The notes under the pieces are model-generated. The model had not been told where the DNA came from, did no database searches, and was given only the letters and a program-made list of their open reading frames with translations. A program made the translations under genes and the position numbers. Source: Marinobacter profundi (GTDB taxonomy: Bacteria; Pseudomonadota; Gammaproteobacteria; Pseudomonadales; Oleiphilaceae). From it: a DNA stretch of 64,000 nucleotides. Location: NCBI RefSeq assembly GCF_002744715.1, contig NZ_KZ319367.1:241785-305784 (forward strand). Reading direction: 5' to 3'. Within the stretch, counting starts at the first letter, position 1, and every line of letters begins with the position of its first letter. Positions 30,657 through 40,539 of this stretch are shown here, piece by piece.

Positions 30657-31747
30657 CCGAAGCGCTACGATCATGGCGGATGGACTGGCCTGGCTCCCGT
30701 GGCCGCCGGCCTGGACAAGCCGTCCTCAAGGCCTGCCCGGAGGATTTCCGGGTGGACGAGGTGCTGGACCGGCTCGCAGATGAGAGTGAGGTTGACGATG
30801 GTAACGTCGCAGGCAGGAAGGACGGCCAGGTCAGCGGCGCCGGAGAGCACCTTTGCCTGCGGTTGCGGAAGTCCGGCGACAATACCGAATATGTGGCGCG
30901 GGAGCTTGCAGCCCTGGCGGGATGCCGGGATTTTGACGTCGGATTCTGCGGCCTTAAAGATCGCAATGCCGTGACGACCCAGTGGTTCAGTCTTTACCGG
31001 CCGGGCATGGAAGCCGCAGATGCTGAACTGGTGGGTCAGGTCAGTGCACGATGGCCGGTACTCGCGGCCTGCCGTGACCGGGCAAAACTGCGGCGAGGCG
31101 ATCACCAGGGTAACCGCTTCGAGATAACCCTGACGGAAGTGCAGGGTGACCGCGCCGAGATTGAGGCAGCGCTCCACGAAGTGGCGGCTGTAGGGGTGCC
31201 CAACTATTTCGGACGCCAGCGGTTTGGCCACGGCGGCGCCAACCTGGAACGGGCCATTGGGCTGACCAGCCGCACGCTGTCCAGTCGCAAAAAACGGGGC
31301 CGTAACCGCAACGCGGCCCGGGATGCCATGTACTTTTCGGCGGCGCGTTCCTGGCTTTTCAATGAGGTGTTGGCCCGCCGGGTCGTTGACGGTAGCTGGA
31401 ACCGGATACTGGAGGGCGAGCCGGGCTCGTCGTCCCCGCCAGGGGCTACCGGGCCATTGTGGGGCGATGGTGGCACCAGGGCGAGTGGCGCTCAGGGCGA
31501 GCTGGAGTTCGAGGTGGTGAACAGCCATCCGCTGATTGCCGCAGTGTTTGCGTCTACCCGCATGGCGCCGGAACGGCGGCCACTGGTGCTGCAGCCCGTC
31601 GGGTTGTCATGGCAATGGCTGGCAGCGGACCGGCTGGTCCTGAGATTCGGACTGGCTCCCGGTGAGTACGCAACAGCGTTGCTGGAAGATGTTTTCGAAC
31701 TGCGAGAGCCGGCAAAAGATCAATCGGCGCTCGCAGATGAAGCCTGA
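30653..31747 (+). CDS. truD: tRNA pseudouridine(13) synthase
   Basis: 364-residue TruD-family pseudouridine synthase acting on U13 of tRNA(Glu). The catalytic aspartate lies in [29 protein letters not shown], followed by the TruD insertion domain, and [11 protein letters not shown] fit the family. It overlaps ispF by four bases. No terminator is certain after it. Confidence 0.95.
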   Translation: MTEALRSWRMDWPGSRGRRPGQAVLKACPEDFRVDEVLDRLADESEVDDGNVAGRKDGQVSGAGEHLCLRLRKSGDNTEYVARELAALAGCRDFDVGFCGLKDRNAVTTQWFSLYRPGMEAADAELVGQVSARWPVLAACRDRAKLRRGDHQGNRFEITLTEVQGDRAEIEAALHEVAAVGVPNYFGRQRFGHGGANLERAIGLTSRTLSSRKKRGRNRNAARDAMYFSAARSWLFNEVLARRVVDGSWNRILEGEPGSSSPPGATGPLWGDGGTRASGAQGELEFEVVNSHPLIAAVFASTRMAPERRPLVLQPVGLSWQWLAADRLVLRFGLAPGEYATALLEDVFELREPAKDQSALADEA

Positions 31748-31828
31748 ACAAGGCATATTATAGGGTTTTCAGATACTCAGGGGCAGCAAGACCCCGAATT
31801 ACAATAACTGAACGTCGTGCCGGCGATG

Positions 31829-31855
31829 GCCGTCTGGTTCCCCAGAACGGCTTCT
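31829..31855 (+). terminator. Weak hairpin between truD and surE
   Basis: GCCGT-CTGG (31829-31837) pairs with CCAG-A-ACGGC (31842-31851), with a TTCC loop and one bulged A, followed by TTCTC. It lies about 80 bases after truD and 65 before surE. It may be a weak terminator or a leader structure of surE. The surrounding 168-base gap shows no gene. Confidence 0.35.
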
Positions 31856-31916
31856 CAGCCAGATTCCCGGGAGCGGGCACAGTACGACGATTCGGCAAAG
31901 GCTAGCGGAGATAACT

Positions 31917-32666
31917 GTGCGTATTCTGTTATCGAATGATGACGGTGTTCATTCCCCCGGGCTTCAGGCGCTCTACGACGGATTGCAAGGCATTGCAGAA
32001 CTGGAGGTGGTGGCGCCTGACCGGGACCACAGTGGCGCCAGCAATGCACTGACACTGAATCGGCCACTGACTGTCGAGATGCATGGCAATGGCTTCCGTT
32101 CGGTGGACGGGACGCCGACTGACTGTGTCCATCTCGCGGTCAATGGCCTGTTTGACGAGCCCTTTGACCGGGTGATATCGGGTATTAACACCCACGCCAA
32201 TCTTGGTGACGACATAATTTATTCCGGTACGGTTGCTGCAGCGACCGAGGGCCGCAATCTGGGTTTGCCTGCCATTGCAGTCTCGTTGGTCAACGATGGT
32301 CATTTCCATTATGAAACCGCCGCCCGGGTGATCAGAACGCTGCTGGAACAGAAGGCGCCTCCAGGGCTGGGTCCGCGCTGCATTCTCAACGTCAATGTAC
32401 CGGATGTGCCCTGGGAACAGTTGGCCGGCTTCCGGGTGACCCGCCTCGGGCATCGCAGCAGGGCAGAGGGTGCTGTGCCCATGACCTGCCCGCGAGGCAA
32501 GGCGCGCTACTGGATCGGTGCGGCCGGAGAAGGTAGCGACGCCGGCCCGGGCACGGACTTCCATGCGGTGCGGGAAAACTACGTGTCAATTACCCCGGTC
32601 CACGTTGATATGACGCGCCACGAAGCGCTGTCTCCCCTGCGTGACTGGATGGAGGGGCTGAACTGA
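31917..32666 (+). CDS. surE: 5'/3'-nucleotidase SurE
   Basis: 249-residue metal-dependent nucleotidase of the stationary-phase survival cluster. The N-terminus [15 protein letters not shown] carries the metal-binding N and [24 protein letters not shown] is a family signature. The GTG start is preceded by CGGAG at about 7 bases. The stop overlaps the pcm ATG by one base. Confidence 0.96.
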   Translation: MRILLSNDDGVHSPGLQALYDGLQGIAELEVVAPDRDHSGASNALTLNRPLTVEMHGNGFRSVDGTPTDCVHLAVNGLFDEPFDRVISGINTHANLGDDIIYSGTVAAATEGRNLGLPAIAVSLVNDGHFHYETAARVIRTLLEQKAPPGLGPRCILNVNVPDVPWEQLAGFRVTRLGHRSRAEGAVPMTCPRGKARYWIGAAGEGSDAGPGTDFHAVRENYVSITPVHVDMTRHEALSPLRDWMEGLN

Positions 32667-33325
32667 TGGTTGCGGCAGAACTCCAGGGAATCGGGATGAC
32701 ATCCCGGCGCACCCGGATGCGGTTGATCCAGCGGCTGCGGGAATCCGGTATCCGGGATGAACAGGTGCTTGGCGTGATGGGTGACCTTCCGCGCCATATC
32801 TTTCTGGATGAAGCGCTCGCGCACCGGGCCTACGAGGACACCTCGTTGCCGATCGGCCATGGCCAGACGCTGTCCCAGCCCTACATTGTGGCAAAGATGA
32901 CGGAGACGCTGATGGCGCACCAGCCCCGCAAGGTGCTGGAGCTCGGAACCGGGTCTGGTTACCAGACGGCGATCCTCGCCCAGTTGGTGGCGGAGGTGTA
33001 CAGCGTTGAACGGATCAAGCCCCTGCAGGACCGGGCGCGGGAACGGCTACGCCAGATTGGTATTCGCAACGTGATGCTGAGACACGCGGATGGCGGAATG
33101 GGGTGGCCGGAAAAGGGCCCCTTCGATGGTATTATCGTGACGGCCGCTCCCCGTGAGGTGCCGGAAGAGTTGCTGGAGCAGCTGGCGGAAGGCGGCGTGC
33201 TGGTTGCCCCGGTGGGCGATGAAGCCCAGATGCTGGTGGAGATCACCCGCCACGGCGACAAATTCAAGACCCGAGAGATTGAGCCGGTACGATTCGTGCC
33301 CCTGTTGCACGGGGTGATCCGTTGA
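32666..33325 (+). CDS. pcm: Protein-L-isoaspartate O-methyltransferase
   Basis: 219-residue SAM-dependent repair enzyme that methylates isoaspartyl residues in damaged proteins. The SAM-binding motif is [18 protein letters not shown], the N-terminal substrate region is [21 protein letters not shown], and the late motif is GGVLVAPVG. It is coupled to surE and overlaps the following DUF368 gene by four bases. Confidence 0.96.
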   Translation: MVAAELQGIGMTSRRTRMRLIQRLRESGIRDEQVLGVMGDLPRHIFLDEALAHRAYEDTSLPIGHGQTLSQPYIVAKMTETLMAHQPRKVLELGTGSGYQTAILAQLVAEVYSVERIKPLQDRARERLRQIGIRNVMLRHADGGMGWPEKGPFDGIIVTAAPREVPEELLEQLAEGGVLVAPVGDEAQMLVEITRHGDKFKTREIEPVRFVPLLHGVIR

Positions 33326-34305
33326 CCGACCAGCAAGGCAGTTCGCCGGGCGAAGAAGCGCGCCAGCAAAGCCCCCTGGGTGTTTTCCTGCGGGGCATTG
33401 CCATGGGCGCGGCCGATATCGTACCGGGCGTATCCGGCGGTACCATCGCGTTTATCACCGGTATCTATTTCCGGCTGCTGGCGGCGATCAATGCGCTGCC
33501 CCCGGCGGCTATCCGGGAGCTGGCCCGTGGCCGCATCGCGGCCTTCTGGACGGCGATTGACGGGACCTTCCTGGTCAGCCTGCTGGCTGGTATTCTGGCC
33601 AGCATCCTCACCCTCGCATCGCTGATCAGCCAGGCCCTGACGGACTATCCCATCCTGCTCTGGAGCTTTTTCTTCGGTCTCATAGTGGCGTCCGTGTGGC
33701 ATGTCGGCCGCCAGATCCGCGAATTGCGTGGCATGTTACTGGTGCCGTTGACGGCAGGAGCCGTCTTCGCCTGGTGGATTACCACGCTGTCAGCAGGGCA
33801 GGTGGAACTGACCCCCTGGCTGTTCCTCGGCTCCGGGGCACTGGCGATCTGTGCCATGATCCTGCCCGGCATATCCGGCAGTTTTATCCTCGTGGTGATC
33901 GGCATGTACGGACCTGTGCTGGATGCCATCCGCAATCTCGAGCTGGGTTCCCTCGGCTTGTTCATGGCCGGTTGTGCGATCGGACTGTTGTCCATCGCCC
34001 GGCTGATCAGCTGGGCATTTCACCGGTACCACGACCCGGTGATGGCGCTGCTGACCGGCTTGATGGTCGGTGCGCTCAACAAGGTCTGGCCCTGGAAGCA
34101 GACCCTGAGCTGGCGTACCAACAGTGCCGGCGAACAGGTTCCGCTCAACGAGGTCAGTGTCTCCCCGGTGCACTATGCTGAAATTACCGGCCTGTCATCG
34201 GATTGGTTGATGGCTCTGGTTGCGGCCGTGCTTGGCTTTGGTCTGGTTCTGGCTGTTGAATGGCTGGCGAGCGGACCACTGGCCCCGGCCAAGCGGCATT
34301 CCTGA
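33322..34305 (+). CDS. DUF368 membrane protein, candidate undecaprenyl-phosphate translocase
   Basis: 327-residue polytopic inner-membrane protein of the DUF368 family, with eight or more hydrophobic segments. Two related motifs, [16 protein letters not shown] near the N-terminus and [18 protein letters not shown] in the middle, point to an internal inverted repeat. DUF368 proteins (PopT in Vibrio) have been reported to return undecaprenyl phosphate across the membrane for reuse in wall and O-antigen synthesis. The start is a TTG that overlaps the pcm stop, so it is coupled to pcm. Its insertion between pcm and nlpD is notable because those two are usually adjacent. Function is by family, not visible catalytic residues. 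Confidence 0.85.
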   Translation: MTDQQGSSPGEEARQQSPLGVFLRGIAMGAADIVPGVSGGTIAFITGIYFRLLAAINALPPAAIRELARGRIAAFWTAIDGTFLVSLLAGILASILTLASLISQALTDYPILLWSFFFGLIVASVWHVGRQIRELRGMLLVPLTAGAVFAWWITTLSAGQVELTPWLFLGSGALAICAMILPGISGSFILVVIGMYGPVLDAIRNLELGSLGLFMAGCAIGLLSIARLISWAFHRYHDPVMALLTGLMVGALNKVWPWKQTLSWRTNSAGEQVPLNEVSVSPVHYAEITGLSSDWLMALVAAVLGFGLVLAVEWLASGPLAPAKRHS

Positions 34306-34583
34306 CGGATTCTGATCCGGAGTCCAGGCTCCGGACCAGATCCGGGTGTTACTTTTTGTTCACTGGTTGTGTTTCGTACAGTAACAGGCATGGCGGGTGG
34401 GTAACTTGGATTCATGCCTGAAATGTGCAATAAATTAGCAAGTTACTGTAATCTGTTGAGAAAATGCCGTATTTTTAAGATGGATTTGTCCTAACCAGGG
34501 TGCTTTTTATAGTCGTGAGTTCGACCCACGCGCTTGTCAACGCTGTTCCGGCAGCCCCCTTCCGGCACCCGGATACTGGCGCC

Positions 34584-35405
34584 ATGAGACGCTGTTGCCT
34601 GTATCGCCGCTGGCGTAATGCCGCAGTGATCCTGCTCATGGCACTCCTGCTTGCCGCCTGCAATACCCCCGCGCTCTATCAGGATAACCTCTACAATCCT
34701 CCCGTGTACTGGGGGCAGCATGTCGTCAAACCCGGTGAGACCCTCTACCGCATTGCCTGGCGCTACGGTCGCGATTATCGCGAACTCGGCAGCGCCAATG
34801 GTATCAGCGCGCCCTGGACCATCCGTGCCGGCCAGGTTCTCCGGCTGGATCGTCGCGGAACTGTAACATCAGCCGGGCAGAATGCTTCGGGTGGCCGCTC
34901 TGCGCCGGTTGCCAGTGCTCCGTCACAGGCGGTGCGCCGCCCGGCACAGCAACCGTCGAAGCAACCACCTCCGGCGGTTACCCGGGCTCCGGACCGGCAG
35001 GCACCTATAGGTAGCCAGACCCAGAAGGTAGCCAGTATAGATTGGCGCTGGCCGCATGTTGGCACCGTACTTGCAGGTTATTCAGATACCGGCAAGGTCA
35101 ACAAGGGTATTGATATTGCTGGAAATATAGGGGACCCGGTCCGGGCTGCAGCGAGTGGTAATGTGGTGTACGCTGGCAGTGGTTTGCTTGGTTACGGTAA
35201 CCTGATCATTGTGAACCACAATGAGCACTACCTGAGCGCTTACGCTCACAACCGGAAGATTCTGGTGCAGGAAGGGGAGGACGTGAAAGCCGGACAGGTT
35301 ATCGCAGAGCTGGGAAGCAGCAGTGCAGACAGACCCAAGTTGCATTTTGAGATCCGAAAAAATGGTAATCCGGTTGATCCTGCTCGCTACCTCCCGCCAC
35401 GGTGA
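34584..35405 (+). CDS. nlpD: Murein hydrolase activator NlpD
   Basis: 273-residue outer-membrane lipoprotein that activates an amidase during cell separation. ATG 34584 gives a lipoprotein signal ending in LLLAAC. A LysM domain follows (about 44-90, HVVKPGETLYRIAWRYG), then a Pro/Gln/Ala-rich linker, and a C-terminal LytM/M23 domain from about 165. The usual zinc ligands are degenerate (NKGIDIAG where peptidases have His), as expected of NlpD. Most of the 278 bases upstream are AT-rich with no other gene. By analogy with other gammaproteobacteria, an rpoS promoter probably lies inside this gene. Confidence 0.94.
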   Translation: MRRCCLYRRWRNAAVILLMALLLAACNTPALYQDNLYNPPVYWGQHVVKPGETLYRIAWRYGRDYRELGSANGISAPWTIRAGQVLRLDRRGTVTSAGQNASGGRSAPVASAPSQAVRRPAQQPSKQPPPAVTRAPDRQAPIGSQTQKVASIDWRWPHVGTVLAGYSDTGKVNKGIDIAGNIGDPVRAAASGNVVYAGSGLLGYGNLIIVNHNEHYLSAYAHNRKILVQEGEDVKAGQVIAELGSSSADRPKLHFEIRKNGNPVDPARYLPPR

Positions 35406-35449
35406 TTACCGCACCGGTCTCCGGCACTGGCACGAAACAGTGATTAAAA

Positions 35450-35539
35450 AATAACAAGAATGCGGTTACAGTGGTAACCGGCCAACAGAAATGTCCTGAA
35501 AAAAACGAATACACAGCAGGCACTCGCAATAACAAGAAG
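35450..35539 (+). promoter_or_regulatory. rpoS leader with two (AAN)4 elements and a hairpin
   Basis: The sequence AATAACAAGAA occurs twice, each time as four AAN triplets (35450-35461 and 35528-35539). Between them lies CGGTTAC-AGTG-GTAACCG (35463-35480), a 7-bp stem with a 4-base loop. In Escherichia coli an (AAN)4 element in the rpoS leader binds the distal face of Hfq and is needed for small-RNA activation. The arrangement here suggests similar control; no small RNA partner is visible. Confidence 0.55.
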
Positions 35540-35584
35540 TAGTGAGTGGATAATCCAGGGTCATTGAAAGGCGGGGCAAGAGCT

Positions 35585-36583
35585 ATGTCAGCAGAACATG
35601 AAGGTCTCCTTATCGATCGTGTATCAGACGTAGAAGATTCGGAAGAAGAACTGATGACGGCGGAAGCAGACGACAAGGAAACGTCTTCAGACGACGACGT
35701 GATATCAAAGGATGATTTCCCGACCCAGGGGCGGTATTTCACCTCCACAAAACAGCTGGATGCAACTCAGCTGTACCTCAACGAAATCGGCTTTTCTCCT
35801 CTTTTGACGCCCGAAGAAGAAGTTTACTTCGCGCGACTCGCCCGTAAGGGTGAGGAATCCGGCCGCAAGCGGATGATCGAAAGCAATTTGCGGCTGGTGG
35901 TCAAGATTGCCCGTCGCTACGTCAACCGTGGGCTTACCCTCCTTGATCTGATTGAAGAGGGTAACCTGGGCCTGATCCGAGCAGTGGAGAAGTTTGACCC
36001 GGAGCGCGGTTTCCGTTTCTCCACCTACGCCACCTGGTGGATTCGCCAGACCATTGAGCGGGCGATCATGAACCAGACCCGGACTATCCGGCTGCCGATT
36101 CATGTGGTCAAGGAGCTCAATCTCTATCTGCGGGCCGCCCGCGAGCTTACCCAGAAACTGGACCATGAACCCTCTGCGGAAGAAATTGCCCGCATGGTGG
36201 ACAAGCCGGTGGCGGATGTTAAGCGCATGCTTGGTCTTAATGAGCGGGTGGCATCGGTTGATACACCGATTGGGACCGGTGGTGACAAGTCCCTGCTGGA
36301 TACCGTTGCCGACGAGGGTGCTTCCGACCCTGCGGACCTCCTGCAGGACAACAATATGTGTTCCTGCATCGAGGCCTGGATCGACCAGCTCAGTGACAAG
36401 CAGCAGGAAGTCCTGTCCCGCCGCTTCGGCCTGCGGGGTTATCCGACCAGCACGCTGGAAGAGGTAGGCCAGGAGATCGGCCTGACCCGTGAGCGGGTGC
36501 GGCAGATCCAGGTCGAAGCGCTGCGCCGGTTGCGGGAAATCCTGGAGAAGGAAGGGCTTTCCGGCGCCATGTTGTTCAAGTAA
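35585..36583 (+). CDS. rpoS: RNA polymerase sigma factor RpoS
   Basis: Stationary-phase and general-stress sigma factor, 332 residues from ATG 35585. An acidic N-terminal extension (about 1-45) precedes region 1.2 ([21 protein letters not shown]), region 2 with [18 protein letters not shown], region 3, and region 4 with the helix-turn-helix [22 protein letters not shown] at 35546 would add 13 residues but lacks support. It follows nlpD in the conserved order. The 179-base leader holds two (AAN)4 elements. A terminator follows 28 bases after the stop. Confidence 0.97.
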   Translation: MSAEHEGLLIDRVSDVEDSEEELMTAEADDKETSSDDDVISKDDFPTQGRYFTSTKQLDATQLYLNEIGFSPLLTPEEEVYFARLARKGEESGRKRMIESNLRLVVKIARRYVNRGLTLLDLIEEGNLGLIRAVEKFDPERGFRFSTYATWWIRQTIERAIMNQTRTIRLPIHVVKELNLYLRAARELTQKLDHEPSAEEIARMVDKPVADVKRMLGLNERVASVDTPIGTGGDKSLLDTVADEGASDPADLLQDNNMCSCIEAWIDQLSDKQQEVLSRRFGLRGYPTSTLEEVGQEIGLTRERVRQIQVEALRRLREILEKEGLSGAMLFK

Positions 36584-36611
36584 ATCCTTCCGGCGCGGCT
36601 GCCGGTACTGC

Positions 36612-36643
36612 AAAGCCGATCCTTGCAAGGGGGTCGGCTTTTT
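36612..36643 (+). terminator. Rho-independent terminator of rpoS
   Basis: AAGCCGATCC pairs with GGGTCGGCTT across a short TTGCAAG loop, and the stem runs into a T-run ending at 36643. It starts 28 bases after the rpoS stop codon. Confidence 0.88.
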
Positions 36644-36789
36644 GCTGTCTGCTCCCATGCCAAATGAGAACCAGGTTACGTCTGGCCTGTTTTGCCCCTG
36701 TTATCATCGGTTGGCCCGTGGCGGATGAGGATGTCAAACCCGGGCGTAATCGGTACCATTTATAACAACGACGCAAAAGGAAAGGACGA

Positions 36790-37365
36790 ATGAAAAAGGC
36801 TCTATCAACAGGCATTGCCTCGCTGTTCCTGACTGCTGTGCTGGCAACTCCGGTGTCAGCCAGGACCGTGGAAGGTGTTGACCTTCCGGAGACCTTCACC
36901 GCACCGCAAGCGGAGCTCAAGCTCAATGGCGCGGGTACCCGCTCCAAGTGGTTCATGGACCTGTACGTGGGGAGTCTCTATGTACCCCAGGCCAGCAGTG
37001 ATGCCGCTTCCATTATCAATGCGGATGAGCCCCAGGCCATTACCCTGCATATCATTTCCGGAATGATCACCAGTGACAAGATGATCTCGGCAACCATGGA
37101 GGGGTTTGAAAAGTCCAGTGGAGGCGACCTGTCTGCCATCAAGGGGGAGGTTGAACAGTTCCTTGCGGTGTTCTCCGAGGAGATCCGGGAAGGCGATGTG
37201 TTTGACCTGGTTTATGCCCCGGGCGAAGGGGTTCGCGTGCTGAAAAACGGCGAACTGCGGGATACCGTGGGTAACCTGGCGTTCAAAAAGGCGCTGTTCG
37301 GAATCTGGCTTTCAGACAAGCCGGCGCAACAGGACCTGAAAGAGAAAATGCTGGGTCAGCGTTAA
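36790..37365 (+). CDS. Secreted chalcone-isomerase-like protein
   Basis: 191-residue exported protein with a signal peptide (about 1-24, cleavage after VSA). The mature part matches the bacterial chalcone-isomerase-like family (LNGAGTRSKWFMDLYVGSLYVP, then ISGMITSDKM and GIWLSDKPAQQDLKEKMLG at the end). Members keep the chalcone isomerase fold; whether they have enzymatic activity in bacteria is unclear, and fatty-acid or hydrophobic ligand binding is often suggested. The start has AAAGGAAAGGA a few bases upstream. It is a single-gene unit between the rpoS terminator and a convergent hairpin shared with nth. Confidence 0.85.
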   Translation: MKKALSTGIASLFLTAVLATPVSARTVEGVDLPETFTAPQAELKLNGAGTRSKWFMDLYVGSLYVPQASSDAASIINADEPQAITLHIISGMITSDKMISATMEGFEKSSGGDLSAIKGEVEQFLAVFSEEIREGDVFDLVYAPGEGVRVLKNGELRDTVGNLAFKKALFGIWLSDKPAQQDLKEKMLGQR

Positions 37366-37372
37366 CCTTCCA

Positions 37373-37399
37373 GGGCCGGGCACTTGCCGTGTCCGGCCC
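37373..37399. terminator. Convergent hairpin between the chalcone-isomerase-like gene and nth
   Basis: GGGCCGGGCAC (37373-37383) pairs with GTGTCCGGCCC (37389-37399), 11 base pairs including one wobble, around a TTGCC loop. It lies between converging stop codons. The T tail on the plus side is only CCTT, and there is little on the minus side, so it may be a weak shared terminator. Confidence 0.55.
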
Positions 37400-37438
37400 C
37401 TTGGGCGCAGTTCGGCGTCGTTCTCGGCGCCGGCCGGC

Positions 37439-38080
37439 TTATTCCAGGTAATCCCGCTTCTGCTTGAATTCACACAGATCTTCGATGATGCAGCTGCCGC
37501 ACCTCGGCTTGCGTGCGGTACAGGTGTAGCGTCCGTGCAGGATCAGCCAATGATGGGCGTCCAGCAGGAACTCCCGGGGCACCAGGCGTAGCAGTCGTTG
37601 CTCCACTTCAAGGACATTTTTGCCAGGGGCAATTCCGGTACGGTTGGACACCCGGAAGATATGCGTGTCGACGGCCATGGCGAGGTGGCCAAAAGCGGTG
37701 TTCAGTACCACGTTGGCAGTCTTGCGGCCCACCCCGGGCAGCGCCTCGAGGGCTTCGCGGCTCTCCGGAACCTGGCTGCCATGTTGTTCGATCAGAATCT
37801 TGCAGGTTTTGATAACATTCTCGGCCTTGCTGTTGAACAGGCCAATGGTCTTGATGTACTCCTTGAGTCCGTCAACACCGAGGGCAAAGATCGCCTCTGG
37901 GGTATTGGCCACCGGGAACAGCTTGTCGGTGGCTTTGTTGACGCCGACATCGGTTGCCTGGGCGGACAGAATCACCGCAATCAGCAATTCAAAGGCCGAG
38001 GAATAGTTAAGCTCGGTGGTCGGGTTGGGGTTGGCGTCCCGCAACCGGGTAAATATTTCTGTGCGTTTCTGCTTGTTCAT
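37439..38080 (-). CDS. nth: Endonuclease III
   Basis: 213-residue base-excision DNA glycosylase/AP lyase that removes oxidised pyrimidines. The helix-hairpin-helix is LEALPGVGRKTANVVLNTAFG, with the catalytic lysine in GRKTA and the catalytic aspartate in VDTHIFRVSNR. The [4Fe-4S] cluster ligands are in CTARKPRCGSCIIEDLC (C-x6-C-x2-C-x5-C). It is the last gene of the metG-rsx run and starts 14 bases after the rsxE stop. Confidence 0.97.
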   Translation of the reverse strand: MNKQKRTEIFTRLRDANPNPTTELNYSSAFELLIAVILSAQATDVGVNKATDKLFPVANTPEAIFALGVDGLKEYIKTIGLFNSKAENVIKTCKILIEQHGSQVPESREALEALPGVGRKTANVVLNTAFGHLAMAVDTHIFRVSNRTGIAPGKNVLEVEQRLLRLVPREFLLDAHHWLILHGRYTCTARKPRCGSCIIEDLCEFKQKRDYLE

Positions 38081-38094
38081 TTGTGTGTCCTGGC

Positions 38095-38811
38095 TCAGGA
38101 AATCTGCCCGGTGACCCTGACGCGCTTGCTTCCGCTGGTGACGGTGGCCGGAGCATTTGCCTTGCGACGTTCCCGGATCCGGTTATCGATCCCGTTCTTG
38201 AGGGCAATCAGCAGGCCCAGGCCGATAAAGGCACCGGGGGGCAAAACCATGAACAGGACATCCGGATAGTGTTCGAAGGGACGAATCACCCAGTCGGCTG
38301 CCGCCGGGCCAAACAGCAGGTTCATATCAACGAGCAGCGTGCCCTGGCCAACCAGTTCGCGAATGCCGCCGAGTACCACCAGAACTGCCAGGAAACCCAG
38401 CCCCATCATTGCGCCGTCAAGCAAGGCGGGCAGCGGACTGTTCTTCGATGCAAAGGCATCTGCCCGGCCCAGAATGGCGCAGTTGGTAACAATCAGCGGA
38501 ATGAAGATGCCGAGAATCTGGTAGAGCTCGTAGGTGAAAGCCTGCATCAGCAGCTCGGCGCAGGTCACAAACGAGGCAATGATCATTACGAAGGCCGGTA
38601 GCCGAACCGAGTCGGCGACAAAGTTGCGGATCAGCGACACCGCGAGGTTGGAGCCCATCAGCACCATCAGTGTAGCCAGACCGAGTCCCAGGGCATTCAC
38701 CACGGTACTGGTGACCGCTAGCAGGGGGCACAGCCCCAATACCTGAACCAGCGCTGGGTTGTTGCTCCAGAGCCCTTCCCTGATGATTTCCGAGCTGCTC
38801 TTGGTTGCCAT
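38095..38811 (-). CDS. rsxE: Rsx/Rnf electron transport complex subunit E
   Basis: 238-residue integral membrane subunit with about six helices; [20 protein letters not shown], with its Cys in the first helix, is typical of RsxE/RnfE and parallels RsxA. In Escherichia coli the Rsx complex reduces SoxR; in other bacteria Rnf couples ferredoxin:NAD+ electron flow to Na+ or H+ movement. The start overlaps the rsxG stop by one base. Confidence 0.96.
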   Translation of the reverse strand: MATKSSSEIIREGLWSNNPALVQVLGLCPLLAVTSTVVNALGLGLATLMVLMGSNLAVSLIRNFVADSVRLPAFVMIIASFVTCAELLMQAFTYELYQILGIFIPLIVTNCAILGRADAFASKNSPLPALLDGAMMGLGFLAVLVVLGGIRELVGQGTLLVDMNLLFGPAAADWVIRPFEHYPDVLFMVLPPGAFIGLGLLIALKNGIDNRIRERRKANAPATVTSGSKRVRVTGQIS

Positions 38812-39461
38812 CAGCTGTTCTCCCCGTGTTGCGGATTACGGAAGGCGTGTCGCAGGTCTGAGCGGTGCTGCCTGACATACACCAGTGCATGCTGGACTGC
38901 CTTGACCACCGCCCTTGGGGTGATCGTTGCGCCGGTAAACTGGTCGAAGACACCGCCATTCTTGGCAACGTTCCAGCGCTTTGGTTCCGGGTTGGTCAGT
39001 GAGCGGCCGGTGAAGTCCAGCACCCAGTCCGATTTCTTGAGCTCGACCTTGTCGCCGAGGCCCGGGGTTTCTCGGTGGCTGGTCACCCGTACGCCAAGTA
39101 CGGTGCCCTCGGGGTCGATGCCTACCAGCAGGCGAATGTTACCGGAATAGCCGTCGGGGGCGGTAACCGGCAGGATGATGCCCACCGGTTCACCATCCAG
39201 CCGTGCCACCCATCCGGTTACCGGTTGCTGGCTACCCAGGCGGGGGTCTGCCGGCAAGGTTACGGTGTCGGATAGCAGGTCATTGTTGTGGGCGCTCTGC
39301 GGAATGATCTCGAACAGGGCACGGGCCTCGGCACGGGCTGCCTGCTGTTCGATGCGCTCCGCCGTCATCACCTGGGTAACCGCGATGGTGCCGCCGGTGA
39401 TGATGGCAAACAGGCCAAGACCAATGGCACTGCGTCGAATGGATTGACCAAGAGCTGCCAT
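38811..39461 (-). CDS. rsxG: Rsx/Rnf electron transport complex subunit G
   Basis: 216-residue subunit with one N-terminal membrane helix (about 10-32) and a periplasmic FMN-binding domain. FMN is held by a phosphoester bond to a threonine in the motif (S/T)GAT, here [10 protein letters not shown]; the family stretch [10 protein letters not shown] is present. It starts 3 bases before rsxD ends in the transcript order D-G-E. Confidence 0.95.
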   Translation of the reverse strand: MAALGQSIRRSAIGLGLFAIITGGTIAVTQVMTAERIEQQAARAEARALFEIIPQSAHNNDLLSDTVTLPADPRLGSQQPVTGWVARLDGEPVGIILPVTAPDGYSGNIRLLVGIDPEGTVLGVRVTSHRETPGLGDKVELKKSDWVLDFTGRSLTNPEPKRWNVAKNGGVFDQFTGATITPRAVVKAVQHALVYVRQHRSDLRHAFRNPQHGENS

Positions 39462-39464
39462 GAA

Positions 39465-40517
39465 TTACCCCGAAGTCTTGCTAGCAATCCCGCGGCGGGC
39501 CTTGTGGTGGCCGTAAGTGCGCGGGGGCGTGTAATGGTCGATGAAGGGAACCGCAAAGTTCATCAGCAGCACGCTGAAGGCCACCGCATCCGGGTAGTTA
39601 CCCCAGGCGCGGATGACGTAAAGCAGGATGCCGATACCGGCACCGTAGATAATCTTGCCCTGGTGGCTGGTGGCGGCGGAAACCGGATCGGTTGCGATGA
39701 AGAAAGCGCCCAGCATGGTGCCCCCGGCCAGCAGATGCAGGGACAGTGGCGCGTACTGATCCGCATTGCTGCCAAAGGCAATGCTCATCACGGCGAGGGC
39801 CCCCAGCATGCTCACCGGAATGTGCCAGCTGATAATTCGCAGGGCGAGCAGGACCAGGCCACCCGCCAGAAACGCCCCGTTAACCCACTCCCAGCCCCGG
39901 GCAATGCCGTCGCCGAAGGTCGGGTGAGCGAGGATTTCGGTGGCGGTATGGCTGCCTACCTTGTGTTTGTATTCGTCGAGGGGGGTTGCCATGGTGAAGG
40001 CATCGGCAACTGTTTGCTGGCCCGAGGCAATGATGCGCAGAGTTTCCCCGAATCCGGGCGCATCCCCCCAGAGCAGGGCAGCCTGCGCCCAGTTGGTCGT
40101 CATGGCAACGGGGAATGAAATCAGCACCAGGGCGTAGCCCGCCATGGCCGGATTAAACGGATTGGAGCCGAGCCCGCCATAAAGCTGTTTGGCCAGCACG
40201 ATGGCAGTAATTACGGCCACTGCGGATACCCACCAGGGGGCGAACTGGGGCAGTGACAGCCCGAGCAGTAACCCGGTGACCGCGGCGGTGTTGTCCCGCA
40301 GGAAGAAACCGAGCGAGCGCCGGCGCAGGGTCAGCATGGCGGCCTCAGCGGCAATCGCCAAAGCAATGCACCAGATCACATTAATCAGATTGCCCCAGCC
40401 GAAAAACACCGTTTGCATGGCGAGACCTGGCAGCGCTGCCAGGATGACCCACAGCATGACCTGCGATGTGGGACGTGCGTGTCGGGTATGGGGTGAGCTT
40501 TGTTGTACGAGCGCCAT
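39465..40517 (-). CDS. rsxD: Rsx/Rnf electron transport complex subunit D
   Basis: 350-residue membrane subunit from the ATG at 40517 ([13 protein letters not shown]). About nine helices are predicted. The covalent FMN site is expected in [13 protein letters not shown]. Family stretches are [21 protein letters not shown] and GRSFLG-like loops, the latter less clear. The open frame continues far upstream of this start but overlaps rsxC in another frame and has no matching domain. It starts 22 bases after the rsxC stop. Confidence 0.95.
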   Translation of the reverse strand: MALVQQSSPHTRHARPTSQVMLWVILAALPGLAMQTVFFGWGNLINVIWCIALAIAAEAAMLTLRRRSLGFFLRDNTAAVTGLLLGLSLPQFAPWWVSAVAVITAIVLAKQLYGGLGSNPFNPAMAGYALVLISFPVAMTTNWAQAALLWGDAPGFGETLRIIASGQQTVADAFTMATPLDEYKHKVGSHTATEILAHPTFGDGIARGWEWVNGAFLAGGLVLLALRIISWHIPVSMLGALAVMSIAFGSNADQYAPLSLHLLAGGTMLGAFFIATDPVSAATSHQGKIIYGAGIGILLYVIRAWGNYPDAVAFSVLLMNFAVPFIDHYTPPRTYGHHKARRGIASKTSG

Positions 40518-40539
40518 GTGGTCCTGAGCCTGAGTAGAT

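Noticed and set aside
34584..35405. Loss of zinc ligands in the LytM domain of NlpD as a novel inactivation
   Set aside because: Degenerate ligands are normal for NlpD, which activates an amidase rather than cutting murein itself.
36584..36789. Possible RsmZ-like small RNA downstream of rpoS, as found in pseudomonads
   Set aside because: Only a rpoS terminator and a few scattered GGA triplets are present; the repeated hairpin-loop GGA pattern of Rsm RNAs is missing.
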